Positions 23,691-37,100 of a stretch of 64,000 nt of DNA are shown here, piece after piece; within the stretch, counting starts at the first letter, position 1; every line of letters begins with the position of its first letter. The translations under genes and the position numbers were made by a program. The DNA lies in NCBI GenBank assembly GCA_000727475.1, contig KL647304.1, forward strand, positions 1,923,217-1,987,216. The letters are read 5' to 3'. The notes under the pieces were generated by a model. That model searched no databases. It was not told the origin of the DNA and worked only from the letters and a program-made list of their open reading frames with translations. This DNA is from Sarcocystis neurona (Eukaryota > Apicomplexa > Conoidasida > Eucoccidiorida > Sarcocystidae).

Positions 23691-25182
23691 CAAGGACTCG
23701 CGTCTCCTGCTCTTCTGGTTTTTTTACGCCGCTTCATGCAGTTCGCCTGTCTCCATTCACTTCCACGTGACTAGAGAGAGAGACATAGAACGTGACGCGT
23801 TGACGTATACGTATTCTCCACGGAGAGCTGAACGGCCTGGGGTCGGAAAAACGAAAAATCAGGCTCTTCTCAAAGGCCGCAGGGTGCGTGTTTCTGTGTC
23901 TGCTGCTGACGCGCCTCCATATGGCCTTTGGCAAAAATTTCCTCTCTTTCACTCCGCGCATACAAACATACGCCCACGTACGAACAGAGTCATACAAAGG
24001 CCGTGTAGGACTGCGCATCTACACACTTACTTACGACTCCTTTCTGTTCACCTATCTACGCATTTCTACAGGTCAAAGGAGGCAGCCGTCTCCCTCTTCT
24101 TGTGTGCATGTTGTTGAAAATTTAAGAAAGAAACGCAGTTGGATGTCTTCCAGAGTTGCTGCTGCGCTCTTTTTCGCTGAGTGTTGGACCTCAGGCGACG
24201 GAGAACACGTGGCTGCGGCCGTTAATCCGGCCTAACCGCTGTTTTACCCACATCTGCATTAACGTCTACAGAACTACCTATTCATACACAGGAGATAAGT
24301 AATTTGACAGGCGATTAAATGCGTGTCTAGAAAAGTAACTGCCACATTCCCAAGCCTGCGTATGTGTGTGTGTGCGTCTTCCTGTGTAGTCCACAGTTGT
24401 TTCTCCATCCCACTCTCTGGTTCCGCTGTGAGAGGCACGCTGCCACTTCACTGTCTCATCTGCAGATAACCAACTACTGAATTTCTCCGTCCGCATGGGT
24501 ATACATGCACGGGCACGCATATATATGTATATATATACATTCGTGCATACGGAACTTACTTCGTTACCCATATATTCATATATACATATGTACACAAACG
24601 CAGGGAACGCTCCCTTTCCATTTTAGAGTACACATATAATATATATATATGTAAGTACACATATGTATATATACGTACATATATATATATATGCAGGCAA
24701 TGCTCATTTATATATATATATATATATATATATGCAGGTATTGCACAGCACACTTTCATACGAACATACGCTACCACGTAGACCGACAAGGCACTGCCTG
24801 TATGTGTAGAAATTACAGCCGACTCTACCAGGTTAGAGTTGAACACTTCTACGGTCGGCAGATTATGAATTTATACACGTCGGATAACTTCGAATAACTA
24901 TGTGCTGTTTCCCTTTCCCTCTGCTAGTATTCCTGTACATATATATGCAAGAGAGCCACAACTACCCAAGGATATGCACTCCCCACATATACATGTAAAC
25001 GTCTATGTGTAGGCAGGATGCGGATATAAAAGTCTACTTTGCATGTAAACTGCCGTCTTAAGTTTTCCTGTTCTCTTGCAGTTTTCAGTTTTTTTAGCTC
25101 CCATTGAGAACGTTTTCCTTCTTCTTCTTGTTCGCCTTCTTCCTTCTCTTCTTTTGCCTCTCGAGTGCGTGCGTCTTCATCC
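23691..25182. other. Spacer downstream of the large ApiAP2 gene
   Basis: It should contain the ApiAP2 3' UTR on the minus strand. The middle is (TA)n-rich (24635-24734). A short plus frame at 24070-24234 has mixed composition but no supported gene model. Confidence 0.55.
24635..24734. repeat. (TA)n microsatellite cluster
   Basis: Several pure TA runs are separated by short GTACAT/GCAGG interruptions. Confidence 0.85.
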
Positions 25183-28100
25183 CTATTCTGTTGGCATCTG
25201 TTTTATCTGCGCTTCTTTAGCGGTCCCTCCCACCTCAGTTTCGGCGTCCCGTTCGGCCGCGTCTCCTCCTCTGCATGCGCTACCTTGCACAAATGGTTGG
25301 CGAAGGCAGCTGACGTGGAGATGCCGGCTCTGTCGGTGCGTCGTTCGCTGCTGCGTCAGTCCCACTACCTCCCGCTGCTCCTGCTGCTGTGTGCCCTCTT
25401 CCTGCCGCTGCACCTTTCGATTTGCCTTCTCCTGCTGCTCTGCGGCTTGCTGGTGCTGCCCCTGTGCGTCCCGCGACTGTGCGAAGTTTGCACGTCGGGC
25501 CTCGCCAGGCAGACAACCCAGGTGCGCAGCTCCTTCTTGGTAGATGCGCTCTTCACTTGCACTCTCTACTTTGTTGCTGTTGAACTCATTGCTGCAGTAC
25601 CTGCTGCTGTCGTCTCTGCTGTCCCTGCTGCTGTTATCAGCGTCGTGTCTGGTCCCCTGGGTGTTGCTACCGCTGCAACAGTCGTTCTCGTAGGTGCTGC
25701 CGGGATAGCCGCCGCGCGGGTGGGAGATACTGCTGCCGTAGCCACTGCCGCTGCGGCAGTTGCTTATGGGAGTGGCATAGGTGCCGCTGCAGATACTGTC
25801 GAGATACCTGCCGTTCGGATCGCTGTTGCACTGCCTGCTGCTGTTGCTGTTGAACCTGCTGCTGTCGCAGCTGTTGGACGCTGCCTGCCCTGCTTGAGAG
25901 CAGGGCTCGCCACGTCCCACGAGTAACAGCAGCTGTTGATGCTCCCGCAGCTGCATGGCAGCAGCAGCAGCTTCTTCTTCCCCTCCTGCTGCGCACGATT
26001 CCACAACGTGCGGACTTTTCGGAAAGTAGTTGTTGAAGAAGAGAGAAGAGGCAGCAGCGATGGACGACCCACCGCCAGGGGGGAACGACGCAGCAGAAGC
26101 AGCACCAACAGCAGGAGCACAGCCACCTGGAGCAGCACAGCTCTCAGAAGAGGTGCTGCCACCAGCAGCAGAAGAACGATCAGCGTCGGAGCAGCCAGCA
26201 ATACGAGGGAGCCCGACGAAAACGCTTTCACCTGTGGAGCACGTAGCAGCAGGATAGGCAGCACCACCACCTCGAGCAGGGGAAGCAGATTGTCGTCGGG
26301 AAAAAGAGGCGGGATAGTCTTCAGGAGAGTGGATCTCCTCGCACTGCGCCAGCGGGACAACTCGCTGCTGCTGCTGTTGCTCGTCGTGGCGCCGTTGTTT
26401 CTCCTGCTCCTGCCGCTCTTGTTGCTGCTGCCGTTGCCGCTCGTATTCGTGTTGCCGCTGCTGCTGCAGCGCACCCTCCCCCTGCTGCTGCTCTTCCTCC
26501 TCATGTTGCAGCCGGTGTCCGTGCTGCTGTTGCTGCTGGCGCTGCCTCTCTGTCCGGATCTGCTGGCGGTGGTGCTGCTGGGGTAGCACAAGAAGTTGCT
26601 GCTGCTGCGTCATCGCGGACTGCGGGGGCTGCTGCAGGCGTTCCATCGAAGCAAATGAGAGAGGCAAGGTACGACTTGGGAAATGCTGGACCGGTGGGTG
26701 TTGCCAGAAGTAGTTCTGCTGTCGCGATTCCTGCGGCTGCTGCATTGGCTGCTGCAGTGGGTGAGGCTGACATATTTGCGCTCGCTGCAGCTGCGTCTGC
26801 TCAAGTTGCTGTTGTAGCTGGTGCTGCTGTTGAAAGCGAAGCGGCTGCGACTGCTGTAGGTACTCCTGCGGCGGCTGCAAGTGCTGTGCAGCGACCCCAC
26901 CCGCAGCGGGAGAGGGGATGCCGTTGCCGCTGCTGCCGTTGCTGCTGCCGGCAACAGAATGAAAATGCTGCTGGGTCACCAGTGGACTTGTTGCCGATGC
27001 TGCTCGCAAGAACGCGCATGCAGTGGGCGGGGGGACAGGGCAGCAGTCAACAGAAGCAGCCGTGCCGCCATCCCGCTGTTGCTTTACATGCTGCTGAAAA
27101 GCTGTTGAAGAGGCGACGAGCTGCTGCTGTTGTTGCTGCTGCAGAAGCTGCTGTTGCAGTTGTGCTTGCTGCTGTGCCTGCGCGGCAGCAAAACGACTGC
27201 TGCGGGGCACGTGGTTCTCCTGTCGGGCTTGAATGGCTAGTCGACGGGCTTCTTCATAGCCGTGCTTCCCTAACAAACAGCAGCGCAGCGACAAGGCATA
27301 CATTTCTCTCTTTCAAAGTCTATCCATTCACTTCTATCAAGAAAAGAAAGAACGGCAGCAGAACAGGCACACGCAACGTTTGCTGACTTATAAGAAAGTG
27401 CTCACATATACGCACCTACGTAAAAATTGACAATGGGAAAAGTATAAGCACCCGCTGCACATATATATACACACGTATGTATATATATATATATGTATAT
27501 CTGTATAGATGCACAACAAAGAGAAAAATGTATTTCTACGAGAATGCTTGTGCTTGGTCGCCCGTATAGTTGGACTTGCAGCTGCAGGGGAGACAGGTGT
27601 ATGTCTCCCTAGATATATACACATATATATATATATACGTATATGTGCACTGCCCTACGTAGTACGTTTCTGTAACAGTCATTTCTGAAGGGAATAAAGC
27701 AAGCGTATACAAATTTGTACATGGTGACGGAAGTATTCGACCGCCGACGGGTACGAGAAAAAAAATTCTAGCACAACGCCAAAGACACCAGCTCTGGCCA
27801 AAGACAGAGAATATCGCAGGCGTAGCTGCACGCGTACGCAGCGGAAAGAAGATCTCACGCAGCATATATACACACAAACAGAGAAAACACATATACCCAC
27901 ATGTGGCACCTGTACGCGTGTGCCTATCTGGAGGTATTTTTACATGTAAATATGTGAATTCATGGAGAATGGGAGTTTTTGTCCTGAAGAAATCACTTCC
28001 ACTTCGTATAGGCGAGGACGCTGAACTGAGCAACGCTTGCTCGAGGACACTCGAAAAATGTAGTCGATTTTGACCGGTCTGTGTGGCTGAGACAGCCACG

Positions 28101-31100
28101 CACATCAAGGGAGCGGAGTTGATTCGGGGTACGTACACCCCAAGAAGCCGTCGTTCTTTATATGCAGAAGCTCAGGTGCATGTAAGCCGCCTCAAGGGGC
28201 TGCGGCGCTCTTTGCCTGCCTCCGGCGATGAATGCGAGACTGACAACGACACTCCTCACGGCTGTATGCATGCAGAGGGGTGACGGGTTCAGGTGTACCT
28301 ACATCCGAACGAGCCTGCGTGCAGAGAATCGGGGGAGCTGCACTTGAACTGCTTGATGTGGAGCGTGGCAGAGAGAGGGGAGAAAAATCAGTGATTTTGC
28401 AGGAACACGCACGTCCCCTGAGCTGCAGCATGTGGAGTGAGTAAAAAAGTAAAGCGGAACTCTCGTGGTGTACGTACACCTGAACTTCTCCGCACCGAGG
28501 CCAACTGAGAACAGCAGCCAAGTTGCACCGCGGACGGCGATGCACAGAAAGTCCTCCGAATTTAGTGCACTGCTGCTGGTGTGCGGCTGCTTCGCAGATA
28601 CGGGAAAGTAGCTAGACACGCCAGTGCTGAAATACAGCGCGCCGCCAACAGACGAATAGACTGCCGAACCTGTGGACTGAGCCGCAGCGGCAAACGCGTG
28701 TCTACCGCGGTGTAAGTACATCCTCTAGCAAGACACTTCCACGTCGGATTCCCTCAGTTAGTGCGCGAATAAATGTCTTTTCCTCGCAGATTTCGCCGAG
28801 GACGTCACACACAAGAGTATACGCGTGTAAGACGTAGTGGGAAAAAACACGTACATACTCGAGCTGACCATACGCAGGGAAATTCATTTTGAGTATCTGC
28901 TCACGAGCGCGCATGCAACTGCGTGTGCGAGCGCATGTGCGGCGTCGGGTCTTCTCCAAGGAGCTGTGTGCCGGTGTCTGTTGGTATTTGTGTATCTTCG
29001 ACAGAGAGACGTAGACATAGAAGACAAGCAAATGGGAAAGTGGAGCGCGGTTCATATATAGGTAGATATATGTGTGCACCTTTTCACTCCTCTCCACGTG
29101 TAGAATATATACGTATATATATATATGTGTATACACCGATTGTCTGCGTGTGTAAACGGGTGTAATGCACGTATAAGTATATACACGTATATCTATATTA
29201 ATTTCTCCAGAGAAGGCTCCTAAAACGGTGCAAGAATACGTCTCCTGGGCCGTGGGCTTTCAACGCATCTGTTCACAGTTGTGGGACATGAATATTCTTG
29301 CAGGGTTTGGTGTCACTTTGAATTGAGGAAACCTTCGGCATTCACAGCCACACAAATGCCCACAGAAGTGCTCTGGAGAAGTAAAAGAGTTAAGAAGCAT
29401 CCACGCCTATGACGCGACACATGTATGTACATATACACTATAGATGTATATGTGGTACTCTTTAGATAGATATATATACGTATACATATATGTGTAGGGA
29501 GAGGGAGGTACAGTCAACCTCAATATAAGTTGTACTGAAGGAGAAAAAAAAGGAGTTCTACTTATGACGCGACTCACATATATATGTATGAATTATAGGT
29601 ATATCCATCCATCGATAGAGAGACTGGTACTGGCGACTGGACTCACCAACAGGGAAGTACTTGGCCTTCCGCTGGCCGCTGCTGTTGTACCACGTCGCTT
29701 TCCATCGAAGCGAATGTTTGTCGAAGTGAATTCCCGTTGTGTGAACGAACGCCGGAGGCGCCGTGATAGCGGACGAAGCAGAGAGAGAACTCGCAGAAGA
29801 AGGAGAAGCCAGCTGCAGCATCATATTCCTCAGTGCTGCTGGTGCTAGAGCGCCACCGGGTCCTCCATCGCTGCTGCCTCCTGCTGCTGCCACGTGAGCT
29901 GTGCATACCTCCCCTGTTACTGTTGCTCCATGTGTTGCCTCCGTCGGCTCTGCTTCACAAGGAGCTGTGTCTGTGGCTTCTGTATGCGTCGCTGCCGCTG
30001 CTTCTCGAAAAAGCGCTGGCCGAAAGCGCCTGCTGCTGCCGCTGTTGTTAGTCGCTCCGTGGCTGCTGTCTCTGGCTGCTGCAGCTACTCTGGTAGCAGT
30101 TCCTGTCGCTGCGCCGCCAGCGGCAGAACCACCTGCAGGGTCTTCCGCAGCGACCAGTGACACTTCTGCTGCTGTCGTCGCCCGCCTTCTTTTCCTTCTT
30201 CCGCCAGCTCCTGAGCCACTTCCCCGTCCTACCGCTACAGCTGCCTCTGCTGCCGCCTCAGCTGCAGCTGCTGCTCCTTTTGTTGGCGCTGCTGAGACAG
30301 GGTGCAGACGCTGCTGTGCGGCGCCTTGTTGCTGCCCCAGAAGAGTGTCCGCTGCTCCTCCTTCCTCTCGGGCTTCTGCAGCCTCGCTCCTTTCTCTCCT
30401 TGCGGACGTTGATGCCCGAGCGTCTGTCCCTGCTTTTTCACCAGTGGAGATTACAACCGATGGTGCTGCTGCTGGATGTATTGCAGCGCTGTGCTCCATG
30501 TGCTGCCCGAGTGCGTCGAAGGAGCCATAGTAAGGAGCCCCCGCAGCATGCACCTGCTGAGAAAGGCAGTAAGTTTCATAGATGCCGACTCCTGCTTCGC
30601 ATTTTGCTGCTTCACCTCGCTCTAGCCCTCCATAATCTTCTCCTCCGCTTCCCCCTGCTGCGGCCACCTTTGCCACGTGTATTTCTCCTGTTGCCTCTCG
30701 TTCAGCTGCTGCTGCAGCCGCAGCAGGGCCGCGCGCTGCCGCTATTGCTTCTGTTCTTGCTGCCGCTGTGTACAGAAAGCTTCTCTCCTGAAGAGAAGCT
30801 GACGGATACTGAGTTCTCGAACTGCATGCGGCGTTCGGCGGAAAGGTTGCTGTTGCTGGTGCACCCCAAGTGGGGGCGCAGATGTATTTATCCACCTTGC
30901 CTCCAGAGTACTTCAGCGAAGCGACAGCATCCACAGGCTCAATAGTTGCTTCCTTTTTGTCCTCTGCTGCTTCTTCCGTCTCTTCTGCTCCTGTTGTCGC
31001 CTCTGCTTTTGTTGCAGCTGCTGTCGCTGGCTCATGCCCTGCTGCTGTCGGTTCTCCTGGTGTCGCAGCGCAGCGGTTGCTCGTAGACTGTTCAGCCACG

Positions 31101-34100
31101 GCAGCTTTGCATGCAGGCGTTTGTTCATGCGATGCAGCAGGCTCACGGGGAGGAGGAGCAGCAGCTACAGCAGCAAGGGAGAGAAGTGCAGCACCAGCAG
31201 CGCACGGACCGGCATGGACAGGGTACGCCGCTGCAGCAGCAGGCCGCACGGCAGCAGCACTTTGATGAGAGGCACTCACATCGCCAGTCCGGGCAGCAGC
31301 TGCAGCACCAGCAGGAAAGTGGTGGCCAGCGGCAGACGCGTCGGCAATGCAGAGATCCATTTGGCACTGCGCGCCGAAGAGGACCATGCCTGCAGAAGCA
31401 GTAGGAGAAAAAAAGGCAGCCGCGGAGTACACGTCAGCAGCAGGAGCCTGCAAGACACCGACTGCAACAGAAGTAGCGGCAGGTTGAAGCGGAGCGACGG
31501 CGAAAGCGGGCGGATCCTCCGTCTCTCCTGATGGACGGTGATGGCACGTCCTGCTGCGGCAAGACGATCTGCTGCTTGTCGAGCAGTTGCCGTCGAGGCA
31601 ACCGCTATCCTGCGTATACCGCATGCGGGAGCGAGATGTGCTACTGCAGCGTTTGTTCCCCTCGTTGTGCGCGCAGCTCCTGCTGCTACTGCTGCGTTCC
31701 GCGGCAGTGCTGGTGGCTCCGCGTGAGCTGCTGGTGGTGCTTTCCTGGCGGCGCCACGACAGCTGGCTCTCCTGAGTTGATGTGTCGGAAGCCGCAGGTC
31801 GGCTAGCCGCAGGTTGGCTAGCCGCCTCTCCTGCAGGAGGAGCACAGTTGTTTGCTGCTTCTTTACCTGTAGCGGCAGGATGCGCTGGTGCAAGTTTTCC
31901 CGTCCTAGCAGCAGCAGCAGGCGGAGAAGCCCGTGGTGCACTATTGAGAGCAGCGAGCTCCCTCAGAGCTGCCGCAGGCAGGGCTCCTGTGTTTTCTCGA
32001 CCGACAGCAGCAGCCAACGGCGCCGTAGGGCGCTGTGCGTCAGGGTCAGCAGCGGCGACGAAAGGGGCTGTTGCACCTGTTTCTTTTTCTTCGAACGCGG
32101 CAGCAGGTGGAGCAACAGCAGTGCAGCGGGTTGCCGTCGGACCGTTTGTTGCACGCCTTGCAGCAGTTGCAGTCCCTGAAGCAGACGGGAGAGCAGCAAC
32201 AGCGAAAGATGCGATCGAGAGCGGGGAAGCAACAGCAGGAGAAAAGGAGGCTGGCTGCTCGTCTGCAGCAGGCGCAGCAGGAGAGGGAGGAGGAGCTGCC
32301 TGTAGTAAAGAATCGTCAGCAGCAGAGCGGGTCGGTGACGCTCGTTGGCCGCCTGGAGCTGCAGCAACAGCAGCGGTCGGGTAAACTTCTGGACGGTGTA
32401 TCCAAGTTTCCCTAGCAGCCATGTGTGAAAGTGCTGTTGCTGCAGTAATCTGGTTGTCGGCGGCAGTAACACGAGGAACTCTATGGCTAGCCGACCCAGG
32501 CTCAGAAGAAAGGCCCACGGGACCGGGCTGTTCTCTCGCTGTGATCGATTCTGTTGTCGTGGAAAACCCTACAGAAGTCGTGGCAGCTGGAGTGCCCGAA
32601 CCAGCAGCAGCAAGGGGCGGTGGAAACTCGCCCGCATGCCGGTCGTGAGGAAGAGAAGGAACAGCAGCAGCAGCAGCGGATGGGGGAGGGGCAGCGGCAA
32701 ACGGAGGAGCTGATGCGGCAACAAAATTTCCTGCTGCTGTCGACATTCCCGCAGCAGCCGCACCAGGAAGTGCGGCAGCTCCATTGTGCGCTGTATCAGG
32801 TTTGAACAAAGCTCCCGAAGGACAACAAAAAGAGGCAGAACCAGAGTCATGGAAAGCAGACCGCTCGCAGGATGACGACGAGGAGAAGGACGAGGGAAAG
32901 GAGGAGGCAGGGGAGAAGGAAAAAGAAGAAGCTGCGAAGAAGGAAGTCCGAGGAGCGCAGGAAGAGGAAGAAGGCACAAGCAACGACGCTTTCTTTGCTG
33001 CTTCGGCCGGTGCTGGGGGCAGCAGCACGGTCAGAGAAGCAGAAGAGGAAGTGAGAGCCGCTGCAGCCTTACCAACAGCAGCAGAAGCGTCACCAGACTT
33101 AGCAGCAGTCGAGAGGCCGGAGCCACAGGCAGCATGAGCAGCAGCAGAAGCAGCAGCAGCAACGGAAGCCGGGGCAGAACACGCAAGCGCCTCGGTGGCA
33201 GCGCCTCCTTCGGCGGGGGGAGACACAGAAATACCAGCAGCAGCGCCGAGAGCAGCGAACGGATTGAGTGCAGCTGGAGCAGGTGATGCAGCAAGACGAG
33301 ATGAAGCAACAGGAACACCTGAAGCAGCTGCAGCCGCCGCAGCCGCAGTAGCAGCCGCCGCAGCGGCAGCAGCCCCCACGGCCGCAGCAGCAGCAGCGCC
33401 GGAAGATGCAGACGCAGTAGCAGCAGCAGGCGGAGTATCTTCACTTGTCTCCGGGAATGAAAGAGAAGAATGAGATGGTGCTGTTGCTGCCGGCGAGGTA
33501 CTCGAGCAAGTGCAGTCCCTCTCTGCAGTTTGTTGAAGAACAGCGGTGGTTGCTGCTTCTGCGTGCGTCTTATCTGGACGAGAAGCAGCCGCAGCAGCAG
33601 CAGCCAGTCCTTCTAGACTGCTTCCGCGCGGTGCTGCAAAGGAGCTCGCTTCACCAGCGCAGTCCCCACCCTGTCTCTGTTACCCAAATACAAAGAAGAA
33701 GAAAGAGCAGCGAAGATACTTCCACACACACATGTATATACACATATGAATACACATAGCTATCTATCTATCTATCTACCTATCTATCTATCTATACATA
33801 TATGCATATATATATATACACGTGTTTTAGTATATTTCTAAGTAGGTGAAGTCCTACATAACAAAGAGAGCAACGTAATATACTTAAGTCTAAATATATA
33901 TATGTCTGAATGTACACAGATGTATTGCGGGGGTACTTGCTGATGAGCAGTCGGCGTCCCGGGCTTCAAAGAGGCCACAACAGCAGGAGCGGCCACGAAA
34001 TTGTCGCGGGGTGCTCACAAGTGCTGCCGTTGGCGACCGGCCACTCTAGAGACCTGGGCACATACGTCATTGGCTATTTGTTCTTTAGGCCCACCTTTCT

Positions 34101-37100
34101 TGCAGAGCGTCTACATCTGCAAACAAGCGCTTGTCTGAAATATATACAAATACGTCTCTACATATATATATATGTATATCTATTATTGTACCTATATATT
34201 TATTCGTACGTATATATATATATATATATGCTTATTCGTGCGTACACGTATATATATACGTCTAATAGTGTAGTTAAAATATATTTTCTTGTCCATACAT
34301 ACATATATACACACATGTTTGTTTGTTGCTGTTGAAGATTTGCAGCGTCGGGTGTTGGTGTTGGTGCCTTTTAATGGGTTCCCGTAAGTGGTGTCGTGTT
34401 GGCTTCTCCTCGTCGTTTCCTCCAAGGAAGGCGAAGCAGAGAGAAAAGGGAGAGAGAAGAACACGCAAGGTAGAGAGGAAAAGGAAACGAAGAGAAGAAG
34501 CAGACGGACGCGTCGTCAAGTGGAAAACTGTTTTTGCTGCCTGAGGTGGGTCGCTCGGCATGTTCCTCTCCGACTACGCGCGGCGGCTCGCGTTGTTCAC
34601 CTGCTTTTCCTGCAGCTCATTCCTCTTTTGGCCAGGCGAATGGTTGCGCTGCCACACGGCTACAACAGCAGTAACACCGTCTGTTTCGTTTTTCTCCTGT
34701 TTTTCTTCATCTTTTTCTTCGTGTGGCTGCTGCTGCTGCTGTGACGTCATCTCTTGTCCTACTTCTTCCTCTTCTATGCTTTTCCCCCGTGCTTGTGGCG
34801 AGGCTTCTCCTGTAGCACCTGCTCGCGGATTTCTGCTTCTCTCCTCCATATTTCCCTCGCTCTCGCCGTCGCTGCTGCTGCTGCAGCGTGTTCTCTCTGC
34901 TGTGGGGTCTACTCCCGCTCCCGCTGCTGTTGCTGCTGCGGCACTTCTACCGGGCTCCAGTGTGGCTAGGCTTGCAGCATACCCTCCACGCCTCATTGCA
35001 GCTGCAGCTGCTGCTGCTGCCGCTTCCTTTTCGTCCGTCGATACTGCGGCCCCTCCTGTTGGCGTGCCGGTCCCGGCTGTTGCCGGAACTGCTGCTGTAC
35101 AGGGTGTTGCTGTCGACGTTGCCTCGGCCCGTGTCGCCGCTGCTGCAGTCTCCACTAGCCACGGCACGCCGCTGCTGCTGCCCTCTATATGCGCAGTCCC
35201 CTGATCTTCTCGCTGGTCTACCGCGCATCGTTGCTTGGGGGCTTCTTCTCTTTCTTCTTCTCCGCCTTCCCGCGCGGATCCCCCGCTATTTTGCTGGCGA
35301 CTGGCCGCGAGCGCTTCCACTGCTGCTCCTGCCTCTGCTGCCGTTGCTGCCGCTTCTGCTGCTGCTGGTGACTCGTCTTTCTTTCGCCGAGAGGAGGCCG
35401 CAGGAGAAACAGAAGCAGCAACAGCACGAGCAGCAGGGGGCGGTTCTCCGTCGATGCGTCTTCTCTTGCTGCTTTCGCAGGTTTCCGCTGCATCAGCCGC
35501 CGCAACAGAGCTGCGTCTCCTTCCTGCTTCAGCTGCTGCTGTTGCTGGTTCGTACCACTCTTCATACCTAAGTATCGTCGTTCCACTTTCCCGCTCTGCT
35601 GCTGCTACTTCTCGTTTTTCTTCTGCTGTTCCTGCTGCTGCTGCTATCGCCGTCCTGTTCGCAAGTACTCCTGCTGCTGCTGCTGTTGTGTCGCACCTTT
35701 CGAGTAACAGTGCCGGCACCGCCGCTTCTGCTGCAGTCGCCTCTGCGGCCGCCCCTGCCGTCGCTGTCTTTCGTCCTTCTTTTTCCTTTGGTGCTGCATG
35801 TGTGACTGTTTCTCCCCTTGCATTTGCTGCTTGTGCGGCGGCGCTGTGCCAGAGACGTAGGCCGCCTCTCCTGCTGCTCTCACTGCTGCAACTCCTAGTG
35901 TTGCTGCTGGCACTACTGCCCGTACTGCTGCTGTTGGTGCTGTCGTTATTGGTCCTGTTGTAGTTGCTGCTGCTGCTCACATCTAGCCAAGACCCAGCCG
36001 CTGTCGAAGTGTCCTCCTCGTGGTGGCTGCAGCAGTAAGGAGCGCGTTCTTCGATAACTTTTTCTCCTACTGCTTCTTCAGCGTGCATTCCTGCTTCTAG
36101 TGCATGCGTCCACACTTGTCCTCCAGGGGAGGCTGCTGCCCCCGGCGCTGCTGCCGGGACTGCTAGAGTTGCTGTTGCCGTGAGAATCGGTGCTGCTGAA
36201 ACTCGGTGCTGCTTTACTGCCGCGAGACTCTTATCATCGTGTTGCAACTGCCGCTGCTCGTCGTTCTCTGCGGCCTGCGACGGTGACAGGCTCCTCGTCT
36301 GCTGCACCTGCTGTTGCCGAGGGAGGACAGAGCCTCTTGCTTCGAACCGAAGCACAGGTGCTGTTTCCTCGTGCTGCTGCTGCGCCCACCTGCTCCTGTC
36401 TTCATCAAGGTCCCCGCCTCTTTCGCCCTGGCTGCCGCTGCATGCGCTGCTGCTGCAGCTGCTGCCGTTCTTTCTGCTGCTCAGGTTGTCACTGCAGCTG
36501 CTGCTGACGCCGGCGCCGCCCCTGCTGTGGCTGCTGCTGCTGCTGCCACTACTAGTGCCGCTGCTGCTGCTGTGGACGCTACTGCAGTCGCCGCACCAGC
36601 CGGTGTTGCTGCCATGGCAATTAGGCAGGTCTGCCTCTTCGTCCATCTGTCGATGCTGCTGCTGCTGCTGAAAGGATTGCGACTGCCCCTGTTGCTGGGT
36701 TCCTGCTGCTGCCCAGCCCACCAGGAGGACCTGCATGCGCAGTGCTGCCGCGGGGATAGAGAGTGTTCTCTCAATTTGAACAGAGCTTTCCTCGCTCAAC
36801 GCGCAGGCAGAGGACGCGTGGTGGTCCTCCTCCTTCAGAGATTCGGCCTGGGTCACCTCTTCATCTATTTCTTGCTGCTGCGGAATTTGTTCTTCCGGCC
36901 CGCGGTCCTTCAGAGCCCCGGTACTGCAGCTACTGGCTCCGCAGCCGTTGCTGCTGTCTTCTCGCGTGCTGCGCGTGCAGCAGCTGCTTCCGAAGCTTTG
37001 GCTCTCGACGCTGGTACAGTCGGCGCTGTTGCAACTGCAGCAGCTGGTGCTCCTGCTGCTGCTGCTGCAGGTTCGGCTGCTGGTGCATGTGTGCGTGCTG

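Noticed and set aside
29558..33379. Treating the AP2-containing ORF as a separate gene starting at 33379
   Set aside because: The codon at 33379 is GTG, the frame continues upstream to a good acceptor at 33677, and it joins in phase to the 34601 donor.
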